33,638 nucleotides of DNA from Planctomycetota bacterium (GTDB lineage: Bacteria > Planctomycetota > Planctomycetia > Pirellulales > Pirellulaceae), in NCBI GenBank assembly GCA_963204965.1, contig CAUJKA010000501.1, positions 1 to 33,638 on the forward strand, given 5' to 3'. Shown piece after piece: positions 17,376 through 25,787 of the stretch. Position 1 is the first letter of the stretch; the number at the start of each line of letters is the position of its first letter. Both the position numbers and the translations under genes were made by a program. The notes beneath the pieces are model-generated. The model had not been told where the DNA came from, did not search any database, and worked only from the letters and a program-made list of their open reading frames with translations.

Positions 17376-17588
17376 GCAAAGAGCGATTGATTAATAGTTA
17401 TTGGAGAATGAAAGATGCAAAATCAAAGCAGAGGAAATGAACGGAGAGGATTAGATGCATAGTCGAGCACCCGACTTGGACGACACATTGCGTTGAAATC
17501 GAACACGAAACGACACAACTTGAATTCTACCGGCTCGCCGCATTTTGCATTTTCCAATCTCCATTACTCCTTAATCATTCCTTTCCTC
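17376..17588. repeat. Inverted-repeat element B, shortened copy
   Basis: The left arm (about 17376-17423, GCAAAGAG...TATTGGAGAATG...ATGCAAAAT) is complementary to the right arm (about 17541-17588, ATTTTGCATTTTCCAATCTC...CCTCTTTG) with few differences. The interior holds the remains of the same gene as element A, with its middle deleted. The right arm ends about 20 bases before the start of the DUF1552 gene, so the element also supplies that gene's 5' leader. Confidence 0.7.
17415..17537 (+). pseudogene. Decayed four-helix-bundle gene
   Basis: From the ATG at 17415 the frame gives MQNQSRGNERRGLDA and then hits TAG at 17460, where the intact copy has TTG (Leu). The frame continues with SSTRLGRHIA, matching PSTRLGRHIA of the intact copy. 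At about 17494 the sequence jumps to the last 40 bases of the intact gene and its trailer, nearly identical (GAAATCGAACACGAAACGAC), in a different frame. Roughly 240 bases of the middle are missing, and sequence upstream is also shorter. This is a nonsense mutation plus internal deletions, so no product is expected. Confidence 0.75.
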
Positions 17589-17608
17589 TTTGAGAAGTGA
17601 ATCCCCCA

Positions 17609-18970
17609 ATGACAAACATTCAAACCCAATCCTGGCTAATCGACCGCCGACATGCGTTGCGTGCTTTGGGGACTTGCATCTCCTTGCCGATGCTGGAATG
17701 CATGATCCCGCTCAGAGCTGCAGAGGGGCAAACGCCAACGCCTCGGCGCAGCGCCTTTATCTATCTCGCCAACGGCGTCCATTCTCTGAACTATCAGATC
17801 ACCACGCCGGGCAAAGACTATGAGTTTTCTCGGTCGCTCAAGCCTTTGGAAAAGCATCGTGATGTCATCACGCCGATCAGCGGCCTACATCATCCTGGAG
17901 CGATTAGTCACCACCACAACTGTATCTCGGTCTGGCTGACTGGCGGAAAACTCGGACCTTCGGATCGCAATACGATCTCCGTAGACCAAAAGATGGCGGA
18001 AGTCACCGCGCAGCACACGCGGTACCCATCCATGGAGATCGCGCTCACGCAAGGCTCACTCGCCTGGACTGCGGATGGCGTGCAGCTTCCCGCGTTGCGT
18101 CGTTGCAGTGAGATCTTTGCGTCGTTGTTCGAGGAACCCAAAGGCGGCATCGCAGCCCAGCGGCGGGCGCTGCGCCGTAAGGCCAGCGTTCTCGATGATA
18201 ACCTCGCAGAAGTGAGTCGGCTTGAGGAGAAGATGGGAGTGGCCGACAAAGGACGGCTTGACCAATACCTCACTTCGGTTCGCGAGGCGGAGATCCGCAC
18301 TCGGCGGGCTGATGCCTGGCTCGACACGCCGCTACCCTCCGTCTCCGACTCCGATCGCAAACGTACCAACCGCGACGTTGCGGCCACGATGGCGGGCGAC
18401 TATTTCCGCACGGTCTATGATCTCATGGTGCTTGCCTTCCAGACGGATGTAACGCGAGTAGCCACCTTCAGTCTTGGGGGCGAAGGCGATGCCTTTGCTA
18501 TTCCCGAGATCGGTATCACGGAGTCGCGGCATCAACTCAGCCACCACGGCGGTGATGCTGGTTACATGGAGAAGCTCACCAATTACGATGCCTTCGCGAT
18601 CGAGCAGTTCAGCTACTTCCTCTCGCGGCTTAAGGAGACGAAGGATGTCAACGGTCAGCCGCTCCTGGGCTCCACCATGGCGCTTTTTGGCAGCGGCATG
18701 TCGTACGGGCACAGCCACGGCAACGCGAATCTCCCGTTGGTGCTTGCTGGCGGTTCGGACCTCGGCCTCAAGCACGGCAGCCATCTCGATTTTAATCAGG
18801 GTCACTTCAACGGATACCAACTCGATAAGCCAGCAGAGCACTACGGACTCTGCAGCCGACCCGCCAACCCAGACGCACACATGAGCAATCTGTTGCTGAT
18901 GATGGCACAGCGGATGGGTGTGGAAACCGATGCGTTTGGTGATAGTAACAAGGTGGTGGTCGAAGTTTAG
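17609..18970 (+). CDS. DUF1552 family protein (PSD partner)
   Basis: The 453-residue product has a Tat-like leader ([20 protein letters not shown]) and is a full-length DUF1552 protein. Family landmarks include [52 protein letters not shown] and the C-terminal [20 protein letters not shown]. The repeated His-rich sites suggest metal binding in an alkaline-phosphatase-like fold related to DUF1501 (known of the family, not shown here). DUF1552 genes are found next to DUF1592-type genes, and this one follows that gene after two inserted repeats. I choose the ATG at 17609; an in-frame GTG at 17597 is possible and has GAGAAG in front of it, so the start is uncertain by four codons. Confidence 0.92.
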   Translation: MTNIQTQSWLIDRRHALRALGTCISLPMLECMIPLRAAEGQTPTPRRSAFIYLANGVHSLNYQITTPGKDYEFSRSLKPLEKHRDVITPISGLHHPGAISHHHNCISVWLTGGKLGPSDRNTISVDQKMAEVTAQHTRYPSMEIALTQGSLAWTADGVQLPALRRCSEIFASLFEEPKGGIAAQRRALRRKASVLDDNLAEVSRLEEKMGVADKGRLDQYLTSVREAEIRTRRADAWLDTPLPSVSDSDRKRTNRDVAATMAGDYFRTVYDLMVLAFQTDVTRVATFSLGGEGDAFAIPEIGITESRHQLSHHGGDAGYMEKLTNYDAFAIEQFSYFLSRLKETKDVNGQPLLGSTMALFGSGMSYGHSHGNANLPLVLAGGSDLGLKHGSHLDFNQGHFNGYQLDKPAEHYGLCSRPANPDAHMSNLLLMMAQRMGVETDAFGDSNKVVVEV

Positions 18971-18980
18971 CCGAGGCAAA

Positions 18981-19081
18981 TGATTAATGAGTATTGGAAA
19001 TTGGAGAATTCAAAATGGGACGTCCGCGCTGACAAACCTCATATTTTTGCATTTTTCATTCTCTAATACTCATTACTAATT
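18981..19081. repeat. Inverted-repeat element C, hairpin without a gene
   Basis: The left arm (18981-19017, starting TGATTAATGAGTATTGG) pairs with the right arm (19044-19081, ending CTCTAATACTCATTACTAATT) around a loop of about 26 bases. The arm sequences are of the same type as those of elements A and B (TAATGAGTATTGGA-type, then AATGCAAAA). It begins about ten bases after the DUF1552 stop and ends just before the next start, so it fills the whole intergenic gap. It may be a relic that lost its gene, and could affect transcript ends. Confidence 0.6.
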
Positions 19082-19093
19082 CTGTCCCAGATT

Positions 19094-20371
19094 ATGAACA
19101 CTCAGAAGATACCCATGTCAAAATTTAGTTTTGTGCTGTGCCTCGTAATCACATTGAGCGTAACGTCTATTTCACTGACAGACGAACCCTTCCGGCCCGA
19201 AGCGGGGAAGTTCCCGCCGCTAGAACAAGCACACGCCTATCGAGGCGAACTGGTGTTTGTGGATCATGCCAACCGCCGCGGCAGCATTCGCGTGCAAGGC
19301 GCGGGGATGTTCTTTCGAAACGATCCGCACCCCTTCGCTATGTTGCCCTATGGGATCATCCGATATCACGGCGCGCCAGCGGACCTGCGCGACATTCCGC
19401 TCGGCACTGTGATGCACGTCCGAGCCTTCCTTCCGCCGGACCCGAAGACATCCTCCGTGCCGGTATTGCCGATAGACAGTAAGACGAAAGACGCGAACCA
19501 CAACCGTGGCGCAGGGATTTTCCCCGCCGAGAACCACGTCCTGCTACTCGAGGACGAGCCCAGTCACTGCATTCGTGAAGGATTGGTCTGGAAGCTCAAA
19601 GAAGTGGACCTCAAGAATCAACAGGGCGAGATCGTCGCCAGCCTCGAACCGAAGCAAGGCGGAGGCGCCAAAGCGACTGAGGAAAAGATGACCTTCGATG
19701 CCGCCACCCGGATCTGGCGCGGCCGTGAATGCCTTAGCATCGAGGAACTCATTGCCGAAGGTGCATGGCCCGCCGAAGGGAAAAAATCCCTTGATGGTCA
19801 GCCGGTCTTGCTCGGCATCACCTGGAAGCCCACGCGGGATGGAGTGTTCACTCAGTTCCACATCTCGGACATCTGGCTCGATGACATGGCAATGCAACGT
19901 GCCGCCCGCAATCAAACCGAAGTGCACAAGGCCTTCATCCGTAGCCGCTGGATGCCCGCTTGGATCGACGCTGTCGAGTATAGCAAGTTCGGTCGTGCGA
20001 CCGTGACCGCAACTTTGTTCGGTGGCATGGACGCAGCTCTGTACGCCGATTTCAAAAAAGATGTCACTGCCACGATGAATGCATCGGAGAACACATTGAA
20101 ACACCTGGGCGGGGATTATGGTCCCGCGCACATGGCATCCAAAGGCCCCATCATCGACATTATAAAGTCGACTGACGAAGTGCCTCTGGGAAGCAGTGGC
20201 ATTCAAATCCGTTTTGAGACGGACCTCATCATCGAGGGCATCCGTCCCGGCAGAGTAGTCCGGGTCTGCCCAGCTAGTTGGCCTCAAGTCAACGTGCCTC
20301 GGGAAGAATTCCTGGGCGATGGCAAACACGAAGATCGCTTCCCGACTCCGTCCATCTTTCCGAAATACTAG
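19094..20371 (+). CDS. Uncharacterised exported protein
   Basis: The 425-residue product has a signal peptide (FVLCLVITLSVTSISL, cleavage near residue 29). I do not recognise the mature sequence as a named family. It opens with a beta-rich portion (YRGELVFVDHANRRGSIRVQ, then GIIRYHGAPADLRDIPLGT and VMHVRAFLPPD) that looks like a small OB-like or barrel domain. A more mixed region follows, with GREC and a late conserved-looking segment (DIWLDDMAMQRAARNQTEVHKAFIRSRWMP). There is no CxxCH motif and no clear catalytic triad. It follows the DUF1592/DUF1552 pair on the same strand and precedes the CocE-type hydrolase by 24 bases, so it probably belongs to the same locus. The start could instead be the in-frame ATG at 19115. 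Confidence 0.8.
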   Translation: MNTQKIPMSKFSFVLCLVITLSVTSISLTDEPFRPEAGKFPPLEQAHAYRGELVFVDHANRRGSIRVQGAGMFFRNDPHPFAMLPYGIIRYHGAPADLRDIPLGTVMHVRAFLPPDPKTSSVPVLPIDSKTKDANHNRGAGIFPAENHVLLLEDEPSHCIREGLVWKLKEVDLKNQQGEIVASLEPKQGGGAKATEEKMTFDAATRIWRGRECLSIEELIAEGAWPAEGKKSLDGQPVLLGITWKPTRDGVFTQFHISDIWLDDMAMQRAARNQTEVHKAFIRSRWMPAWIDAVEYSKFGRATVTATLFGGMDAALYADFKKDVTATMNASENTLKHLGGDYGPAHMASKGPIIDIIKSTDEVPLGSSGIQIRFETDLIIEGIRPGRVVRVCPASWPQVNVPREEFLGDGKHEDRFPTPSIFPKY

Positions 20372-20395
20372 TATCCCAAACTAAGAACTAAGAAT

Positions 20396-22117
20396 ATGAA
20401 ACACGCAATCGTACTCCTTGCCGCCTTGCTGCTCGCACCGCTGGAGGCATACGCCGACGTTCGAGTTGAAACAGTGATGGTGTCAATGCGAGACGGCGTC
20501 AATCTGGCGACTGACATCTATCGCGACAATGCGACCAACGTCGCTCCGGTCGTGTTGATGCGAACTCCTTACAACAAGGGTAATGCCAAGGGAGCAGCGG
20601 AACGGTTCGCCGCCGCGGGATATATTGTCGTTGTTCAGGATTGCCGCGGCAAGTTCGCTTCGGAAGGTGTTTTCATTCCGTACAACAACGAAGGTCAGGA
20701 TGGATTCGATGCGATCGAGTGGATCGGAAGTCAACCATGGTGCAACGGTCGTATCGGGATGTGGGGCAGTTCGTATGTCGGCGCGACGCAATGGCAAGCC
20801 GCCGTCGAGCATCCGCCAAAGCTGGTCACGATCACACCGACTGCTACCTGGAGCAGCTTCTACCGTAACCTCTATCTTGGAGGCGCGGTCAGGCATACCC
20901 TGATCGCTAAGTGGGCTTCTGGAAATTCACCTAAGCCCGAGGCCGCGACCGTCACAAACGACTGGAATGGCACGCTCTCGCATCTGCCCCTTAGCGAGAT
21001 CGACGACCAAGTTGGCTGGCCGATTCCATGGCTTGAAGGGATGCTGACACATCCGTCTCCGAGTGGATATTGGAAGCGGCTCGATCTGACGGATGACATG
21101 CTCGATCTTAAACTGCCGATGCAGCACGTCGTGGGATACTACGATTTCTTCTCACGCGAGTCCGTCAATAATTTCACTCGCATGCAGCAACAGGCGAAGG
21201 ATCAGACGACTCGCAAGCAACAGCAACTCATCCTTGGACCGTGGGATCATGGGACCATTGGCAAGTCTCTGGTGGGCGATCTTGACTTTGGCTCCGAAGC
21301 ACAATGGGATTCGACCGCTGCCACGCTGGACTGGTTTGATCGCACACTAAAAGAAGTCTCCGATGGAACCGCCGCATCGATCGTTCCCGTACGTTACTTC
21401 GTGATGGGTGAGAACCGTTGGCACGAGGCAGAGAGCTGGCCGCCAGGTGGTTATGAATCGACGAGCTTCTACCTGCACTCAACTGGTCGAGCGAATACGC
21501 GCGGAGGCGATGGTCGGCTCAATCGCCAGACTCCATCAGTTGCTGAACCGGTCGACCGCTTCCAAGCTGATCCGGCTGATCCTGTTCCCGCGTGTCCGGT
21601 CACTGATCAACGGCCATTACACTCAGCGACCTGGGCTCCGGTCGATCAACGGACAATCGAAGATCGCGACGATGTCTTGTGCTACTCGACGGAGCCTCTC
21701 ACTGAGCCGTTGACCTTCGCTGGCAATGCCCGAGCCGAACTGTTCGTCGCGGCCAACACGCCCGATGCCGACTGGGTAGTGAAGTTGATCGACGTGCATC
21801 CCGATGGGGCTTCTTACAACCTCGCAGTCGGCATCCTGCGAGGTCGGTTCCGCGAGTCCGAACTGGAGCCGAAACCGCTAACACCGAACGAGACCTACCA
21901 GATCTCCGTCGACCTCGGACCGATTGCAGCTCAGATCGCGGCGGGACATCGGTTGCGAGTTGATATCTGCGGAGCATACTTTCCGCTTTTTGATCGCAAT
22001 CCCAACACAGCCGAAGGTCCATATGGCAAGTCGACTGCCATCTCCACCGAGTCGGTCTACCACACCTCAGCGAAGCCATCCCGCATCTTGTTGCCCGTTT
22101 CGACGAGTAACCATTAG
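20396..22117 (+). CDS. Exported CocE/NonD family hydrolase (S15 X-Pro dipeptidyl-peptidase-like)
   Basis: The 573-residue product has a short signal peptide (about 1-20, ending AYA), an alpha/beta-hydrolase domain and a C-terminal jelly-roll as in X-Pro dipeptidyl-peptidases and cocaine esterase. The nucleophile lies in GSSYVG (Ser126), the acid is probably Asp250 in VVGYYDFFSRESVNNF, and the base is His285 in LGPWDHG, in the expected spacing. The early hallmarks VSMRDGVNLATDIYR and DCRGKFASEG are also present. The C-terminal part (from about residue 430: LTFAGNARAELFVAANTPDADWVVKLIDV) is the galactose-binding-like domain. Such enzymes cleave esters, amides or X-Pro peptides; the substrate cannot be inferred. 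Its place between PSD pairs hints that it prepares or finishes a periplasmic substrate. All key residues are present. Confidence 0.93.
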   Translation: MKHAIVLLAALLLAPLEAYADVRVETVMVSMRDGVNLATDIYRDNATNVAPVVLMRTPYNKGNAKGAAERFAAAGYIVVVQDCRGKFASEGVFIPYNNEGQDGFDAIEWIGSQPWCNGRIGMWGSSYVGATQWQAAVEHPPKLVTITPTATWSSFYRNLYLGGAVRHTLIAKWASGNSPKPEAATVTNDWNGTLSHLPLSEIDDQVGWPIPWLEGMLTHPSPSGYWKRLDLTDDMLDLKLPMQHVVGYYDFFSRESVNNFTRMQQQAKDQTTRKQQQLILGPWDHGTIGKSLVGDLDFGSEAQWDSTAATLDWFDRTLKEVSDGTAASIVPVRYFVMGENRWHEAESWPPGGYESTSFYLHSTGRANTRGGDGRLNRQTPSVAEPVDRFQADPADPVPACPVTDQRPLHSATWAPVDQRTIEDRDDVLCYSTEPLTEPLTFAGNARAELFVAANTPDADWVVKLIDVHPDGASYNLAVGILRGRFRESELEPKPLTPNETYQISVDLGPIAAQIAAGHRLRVDICGAYFPLFDRNPNTAEGPYGKSTAISTESVYHTSAKPSRILLPVSTSNH

Positions 22118-22169
22118 CCAAGATCAACTCCGCTGCATGTCATTGTTCTAATCTGGAGTAACCTATCAA

Positions 22170-25100
22170 ATGCTGCGGATTGCCAAGATCGATTGGGCCG
22201 CTTCGCCGGTCATTGCTTTGAGCTTTGTATGGCTGATGGCTTTGAGCTGCTCCGCGACGGTGGCCGATGAACCGGGTGATTTCGAGCCGATTGATTTCGG
22301 TAAGCATATTGCGCCGATCATCGAGCAGCATTGCGTACGATGTCATTCGCCGACGAACAAAAAGGGCGACGTGTCGCTAGCGACGTTCGACGATTTAAAG
22401 TCGAACAAGTATGTCGTCGACGGTAACCCGGATGCCAGCTATCTGATCGAACTGGTGACATCGCAGGATGGTCAGCCGCCCGCTATGCCGAAGAAGGCGA
22501 CGCCGCTGTCAGACGATGAAGTCGCCAAATTGCGTCAATGGATCGAGCAGGGAGCGAAGTGGCCGAGTGATGTTGTTATCAGAGAGAAGGCAAAGGCCGA
22601 TGCATCGTGGTGGTCGTTGCAGCCGCTGAATGTCGACTTTCGCTCCACGAAAGCTGCGATTTTGGACGCACCTGTTGCGGAGCAAAAGACGAAGGAGTCA
22701 CTGTCAATTGATGACTTTATTCGCGAAAAACTCAATCAACACGATCTCACATTCAGTCCGCAGGCTGACCGACGCACATTGATCAGGCGTCTGTCATTTG
22801 ATCTGCATGGATTGCCGCCGACTCCGGAGGCGGTTGCTGCGTTTGTGAACGATCTCGATCCCCACGCATACGAAAAAATCGTCGATTGCATGTTGGAATC
22901 GCCTCACTATGGCGAACGATTCGCACAGCACTGGCTGGACGTCGCTCACTATGCCGACACGCATGGGTTTGAACGCGATAAACGACGCGACAACGCGTGG
23001 AGATACCGTGACTATGTGATTCGGTCGCTCAACGAAGACAAACCATACGATCGCTTCTTACAAGAGCAGATCGCGGGGGATGTGTTGTGGCCAGATGACG
23101 AACAAGCAGTTATCGCGACGGGATTCCTCGCCGCCGGGCCGTGGGATTTTGTTGGGCAAGTGGAGACGCAGAGTCCGGAACTACGTCGAGCAGCGCGAGC
23201 GCTCGATCTGGACGACATGGCAACTCAGGTGATGACATCAACGATGGCGATGACTGTTAATTGTGCGCGCTGTCACGATCATAAGCTCGACCCGATTTCG
23301 CAGCAGGAGTATTACCAACTGCAAGCCGTGTTCGCAGGTATCCGGCGTGACGATCGCTTAGTCAGTGACGCAGCGATGAGACAATACGAAGAAGAGAAGG
23401 TGTCGTTAACCAAGCAGCGAAACAAGATCGACTTTGAGATCGGTCGGCTGGAGGGCGAAGGCCTAAATCTTGCGGACATTGTTGGTAGAGGCAACGGACT
23501 GGGCACGGGCACACTTCGTAGCGGACTTGATCCACGTAACGCCGTCGTCCAGACCAACAACTTCGGGAAATTAGATAACGTCATAACGAACAAATTCTCA
23601 CACTCGGATTTCGAGTTAGTTGATGGCGTGTTTATTCCAGACGGCGAAGATGGTAAGGCACAAATTCCGGTCAGCTCCACAGGAATAACTATCACCGGTT
23701 TACCGAAAACATCCGGCGATGCATGGGACATGATCCGAAATGGAACGGTCGCCAGTCAGCATTCGCCGGAACTGGGTGGCATTGACTTCACCCAAGATGG
23801 ACACAGTTTGTTGGGATTGCATGCCAACGCGGGAATAACCTTCGATATCGCGGCGATGCGACGCAGTTTGGGTGGCGAGCCATTGCTACGATTTACCGCG
23901 AAGCTCGGTTACTTCGGTGCCGTTGGTGAATACTACGCAGACGCGTGGGTGTTTGTCGACGGAAAGCAGGTTAAGCATTTCCCAAAACTTCGCCGCGATG
24001 ATGGATTGCAGAATGTTGAAATCGAGTTGCCGACAACGTCACGATTCTTGACGTTGGTTGCAACCGACGGAGGCAACGGTTTTAGTATGGATCAAATTGG
24101 CTTCGGCGATCCGACCGTGAAGCTCGCCGTGCCAAAGGAAATGACTAACAACGACCGCGAGCAAATTGACCAACTTCGTAAGCAGCGACTGGAACTAACG
24201 GGCAAGCTTAACTCGCTCAGGCTGCCACCAAAATTCTACGGAGTCGTTGCTGAGTCCGCCGTGTTGGAAGTTCGCCGGTTGAATCGTGGTGATCCCGAAT
24301 CGCCGATCGGTGACCCACTCAGCCCTGCGGCACTCGGATCACTGGCGATGTTGACTCCGAACTTGGGGACTCTCGAATCGAGCGAAGGCCAGCGGCGTGC
24401 GGCGTTGGCTAGGTGGATCACTCATCCGGACAATCCGCTGACTCGTCGCGTGATCGTCAATCGTCTGTGGTATTGGCATTTCGGAAAGGGACTTGTCGAC
24501 ACGCCTAGCGATTTTGGATTCGGAGGCGGACGACCTTCGCATCCGGAGTTACTTGACTGGCTGGCGGAAGAACTCGTTCGACGCAACTGGTCGCTCAAGG
24601 AAATGCATCGCTTAGTTTTGAAAAGCAAAACGTATCAACAGTCTAGTTACGTGATTGACGGAGCGGGCGCCGAGTCTGCGCGAAAGATCGACGCTGATAA
24701 CAGATTGCTGTGGCGTCAGAATCCTCGGCGACTGGAAGCCGAATCAATTCGAGACGCAGTGCTGTTCGTTAGCGGCAAGCTGAACCCCGATCGAGGCGGG
24801 CCAGGTTTCGAGGACTTTCAGTATCAGGAGGCCTATGCGCCGATCTACACCTACATCACGGCTGACAAGCCGGAACTGTGGCGACGAAGCATCTATCGTT
24901 ACATCGTACGCACGACGCCGAATCGGTTTCTCACGACGCTTGATTGTCCTGACTCTGCGAACTTGACGCCCAGTCGGATGACCACGACAACTCCGCTGCA
25001 ATCGTTGGCACTCTACAACAACGACTTTATGCTTAGGCAGTCGCGATACTTAGCCGAACGCGTTGAGAAAGATGCTGGATTGCACAAACGACAGCAAGTC

Positions 25101-25241
25101 ATGCGAGCCTTTGAGTTAGTTTTTGGAAGGCAGCCCACAGAAAATGAACTGAGACTTGCGATGGACTTCGTGGAACAACAAGGATTGTTTGGCCTATGCA
25201 GATCACTGTTAAATTCGAATGAGTTCGTTTACGTGGATTGA
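22170..25241 (+). CDS. PSD protein: cytochrome c - DUF1549 - NPCBM-like insert - DUF1553
   Basis: The 1023-residue exported protein starts with a leader (about 1-32) and a planctomycete cytochrome c domain (CVRCH: C55, C58, H59). DUF1549 spans about 178-390, with a second motif CARCH (C365, C368, H369) followed by [19 protein letters not shown]1553 spans about 740-1010, including [20 protein letters not shown] and the typical end [11 protein letters not shown]. Between them, at about 430-655, lies an extra module whose [16 protein letters not shown] and [20 protein letters not shown] segments look like an NPCBM or similar carbohydrate-binding jelly-roll. The PSD family is abundant in Planctomycetes; the reaction is unproven. 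The partner is the DUF1501 gene at 25788, separated by a decayed gene and repeats. A GGAG motif lies about 11 bases before the ATG. Confidence 0.93.
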   Translation: MLRIAKIDWAASPVIALSFVWLMALSCSATVADEPGDFEPIDFGKHIAPIIEQHCVRCHSPTNKKGDVSLATFDDLKSNKYVVDGNPDASYLIELVTSQDGQPPAMPKKATPLSDDEVAKLRQWIEQGAKWPSDVVIREKAKADASWWSLQPLNVDFRSTKAAILDAPVAEQKTKESLSIDDFIREKLNQHDLTFSPQADRRTLIRRLSFDLHGLPPTPEAVAAFVNDLDPHAYEKIVDCMLESPHYGERFAQHWLDVAHYADTHGFERDKRRDNAWRYRDYVIRSLNEDKPYDRFLQEQIAGDVLWPDDEQAVIATGFLAAGPWDFVGQVETQSPELRRAARALDLDDMATQVMTSTMAMTVNCARCHDHKLDPISQQEYYQLQAVFAGIRRDDRLVSDAAMRQYEEEKVSLTKQRNKIDFEIGRLEGEGLNLADIVGRGNGLGTGTLRSGLDPRNAVVQTNNFGKLDNVITNKFSHSDFELVDGVFIPDGEDGKAQIPVSSTGITITGLPKTSGDAWDMIRNGTVASQHSPELGGIDFTQDGHSLLGLHANAGITFDIAAMRRSLGGEPLLRFTAKLGYFGAVGEYYADAWVFVDGKQVKHFPKLRRDDGLQNVEIELPTTSRFLTLVATDGGNGFSMDQIGFGDPTVKLAVPKEMTNNDREQIDQLRKQRLELTGKLNSLRLPPKFYGVVAESAVLEVRRLNRGDPESPIGDPLSPAALGSLAMLTPNLGTLESSEGQRRAALARWITHPDNPLTRRVIVNRLWYWHFGKGLVDTPSDFGFGGGRPSHPELLDWLAEELVRRNWSLKEMHRLVLKSKTYQQSSYVIDGAGAESARKIDADNRLLWRQNPRRLEAESIRDAVLFVSGKLNPDRGGPGFEDFQYQEAYAPIYTYITADKPELWRRSIYRYIVRTTPNRFLTTLDCPDSANLTPSRMTTTTPLQSLALYNNDFMLRQSRYLAERVEKDAGLHKRQQVMRAFELVFGRQPTENELRLAMDFVEQQGLFGLCRSLLNSNEFVYVD

Positions 25242-25257
25242 GACAATCAAAACAGAC

Positions 25258-25664
25258 ATCCGCCGACCCTCTGAGGGTGAGTTCGAATCTCTCGCATATG
25301 ACGTGATGGCATGCATTTTTCAGGTTCACAATGAGCTTGGCAGGTTGATTGCGGCACTTCGTGACTGGGGAACAGGATTGGATTTGCATCTCTACGAATC
25401 AGCGATCTCGTACATATTTGGCGGAGAGGATGCTGTCCTACGCGACATTGAGATCATCGTTGATGGTGTAAAGATTGGCGAACAAAGGCGAGGCTAACGT
25501 CGTCTGGTGGAATCTTTAAGGTCACGGCCCTTCATGACAGTGAACACCGATTCGAACAGCACGCACGACGTTTTTTGAATCATACGCTGCAACCGGCTTT
25601 ACATTGGGTGAATGTCACTCGGAACGAAGTGCGGTTGAAGACGTTGATAAGGGAAGAAGGTTAA
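25258..25664 (+). pseudogene. Decayed GxxExxxY-family gene
   Basis: Translation from 25258 gives IRRPSEGEFESLAYDVM...FQVHNELGRL, the N-terminal part of the GxxExxxY family variant common in Planctomycetes. It then jumps directly to RDWGTGLDLHLYESAISYIF and DIEIIVDGVKIGEQR, which belong to its C-terminal half, so roughly 100 residues are missing. At about 25490 the frame shifts: the first frame stops at 25497, while the remaining family sequence (FKVTALHDSEHRFEQHARRF, then LNHTLQPALHWVNVTRNEV) continues in another frame to a TAA at 25662-25664. The frame starting at 25219 overlaps the end of the PSD gene, so the true start is lost. An intact product is not expected. Family assignment is from remembered family sequence. 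Confidence 0.7.
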
Positions 25665-25729
25665 TGACAGGAAGATTGATTATCGGAATGGAAGTAGGTT
25701 AATGACAGGAAGATTGATGACAGGAAGAT
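25659..25729. repeat. Short direct repeats
   Basis: GGTTAATGACAGGAAGATTG (plus AT) occurs identically at 25659-25680 and 25697-25718, and a shortened copy ATGACAGGAAGAT follows at 25717-25729. The first copy overlaps the end of the decayed GxxExxxY frame. Confidence 0.85.
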
Positions 25730-25772
25730 AAGAGAAGTGGGTTCCATTTTCCTGTCCTCAATTTTTCTATCA
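25703..25772. repeat. 27-bp hairpin upstream of the DUF1501 gene
   Basis: Positions 25703-25729 (TGACAGGAAGATTGATGACA...) pair with 25746-25772 (...TCCTCAATTTTTCTATCA): 22 Watson-Crick pairs, three G-T pairs and two mismatches, with a 16-base loop. The hairpin ends 15 bases before the DUF1501 ATG at 25788. It may be the far inverted arm of the element that carried the GxxExxxY gene, or act as a stem in the mRNA leader. Confidence 0.7.
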
Positions 25773-25787
25773 CAAACAAGAACAGGC

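Noticed and set aside
25275..25300. A tRNA T-arm-like stretch (GAGTTCGAATCTC)
   Set aside because: No acceptor, D or anticodon arms fit upstream, and the bases are explained as coding sequence (EFES) of the decayed GxxExxxY gene.
25737..25787. GTG start of the DUF1501 gene at 25737
   Set aside because: It lies within the hairpin and would place 17 odd residues before the twin-arginine motif.
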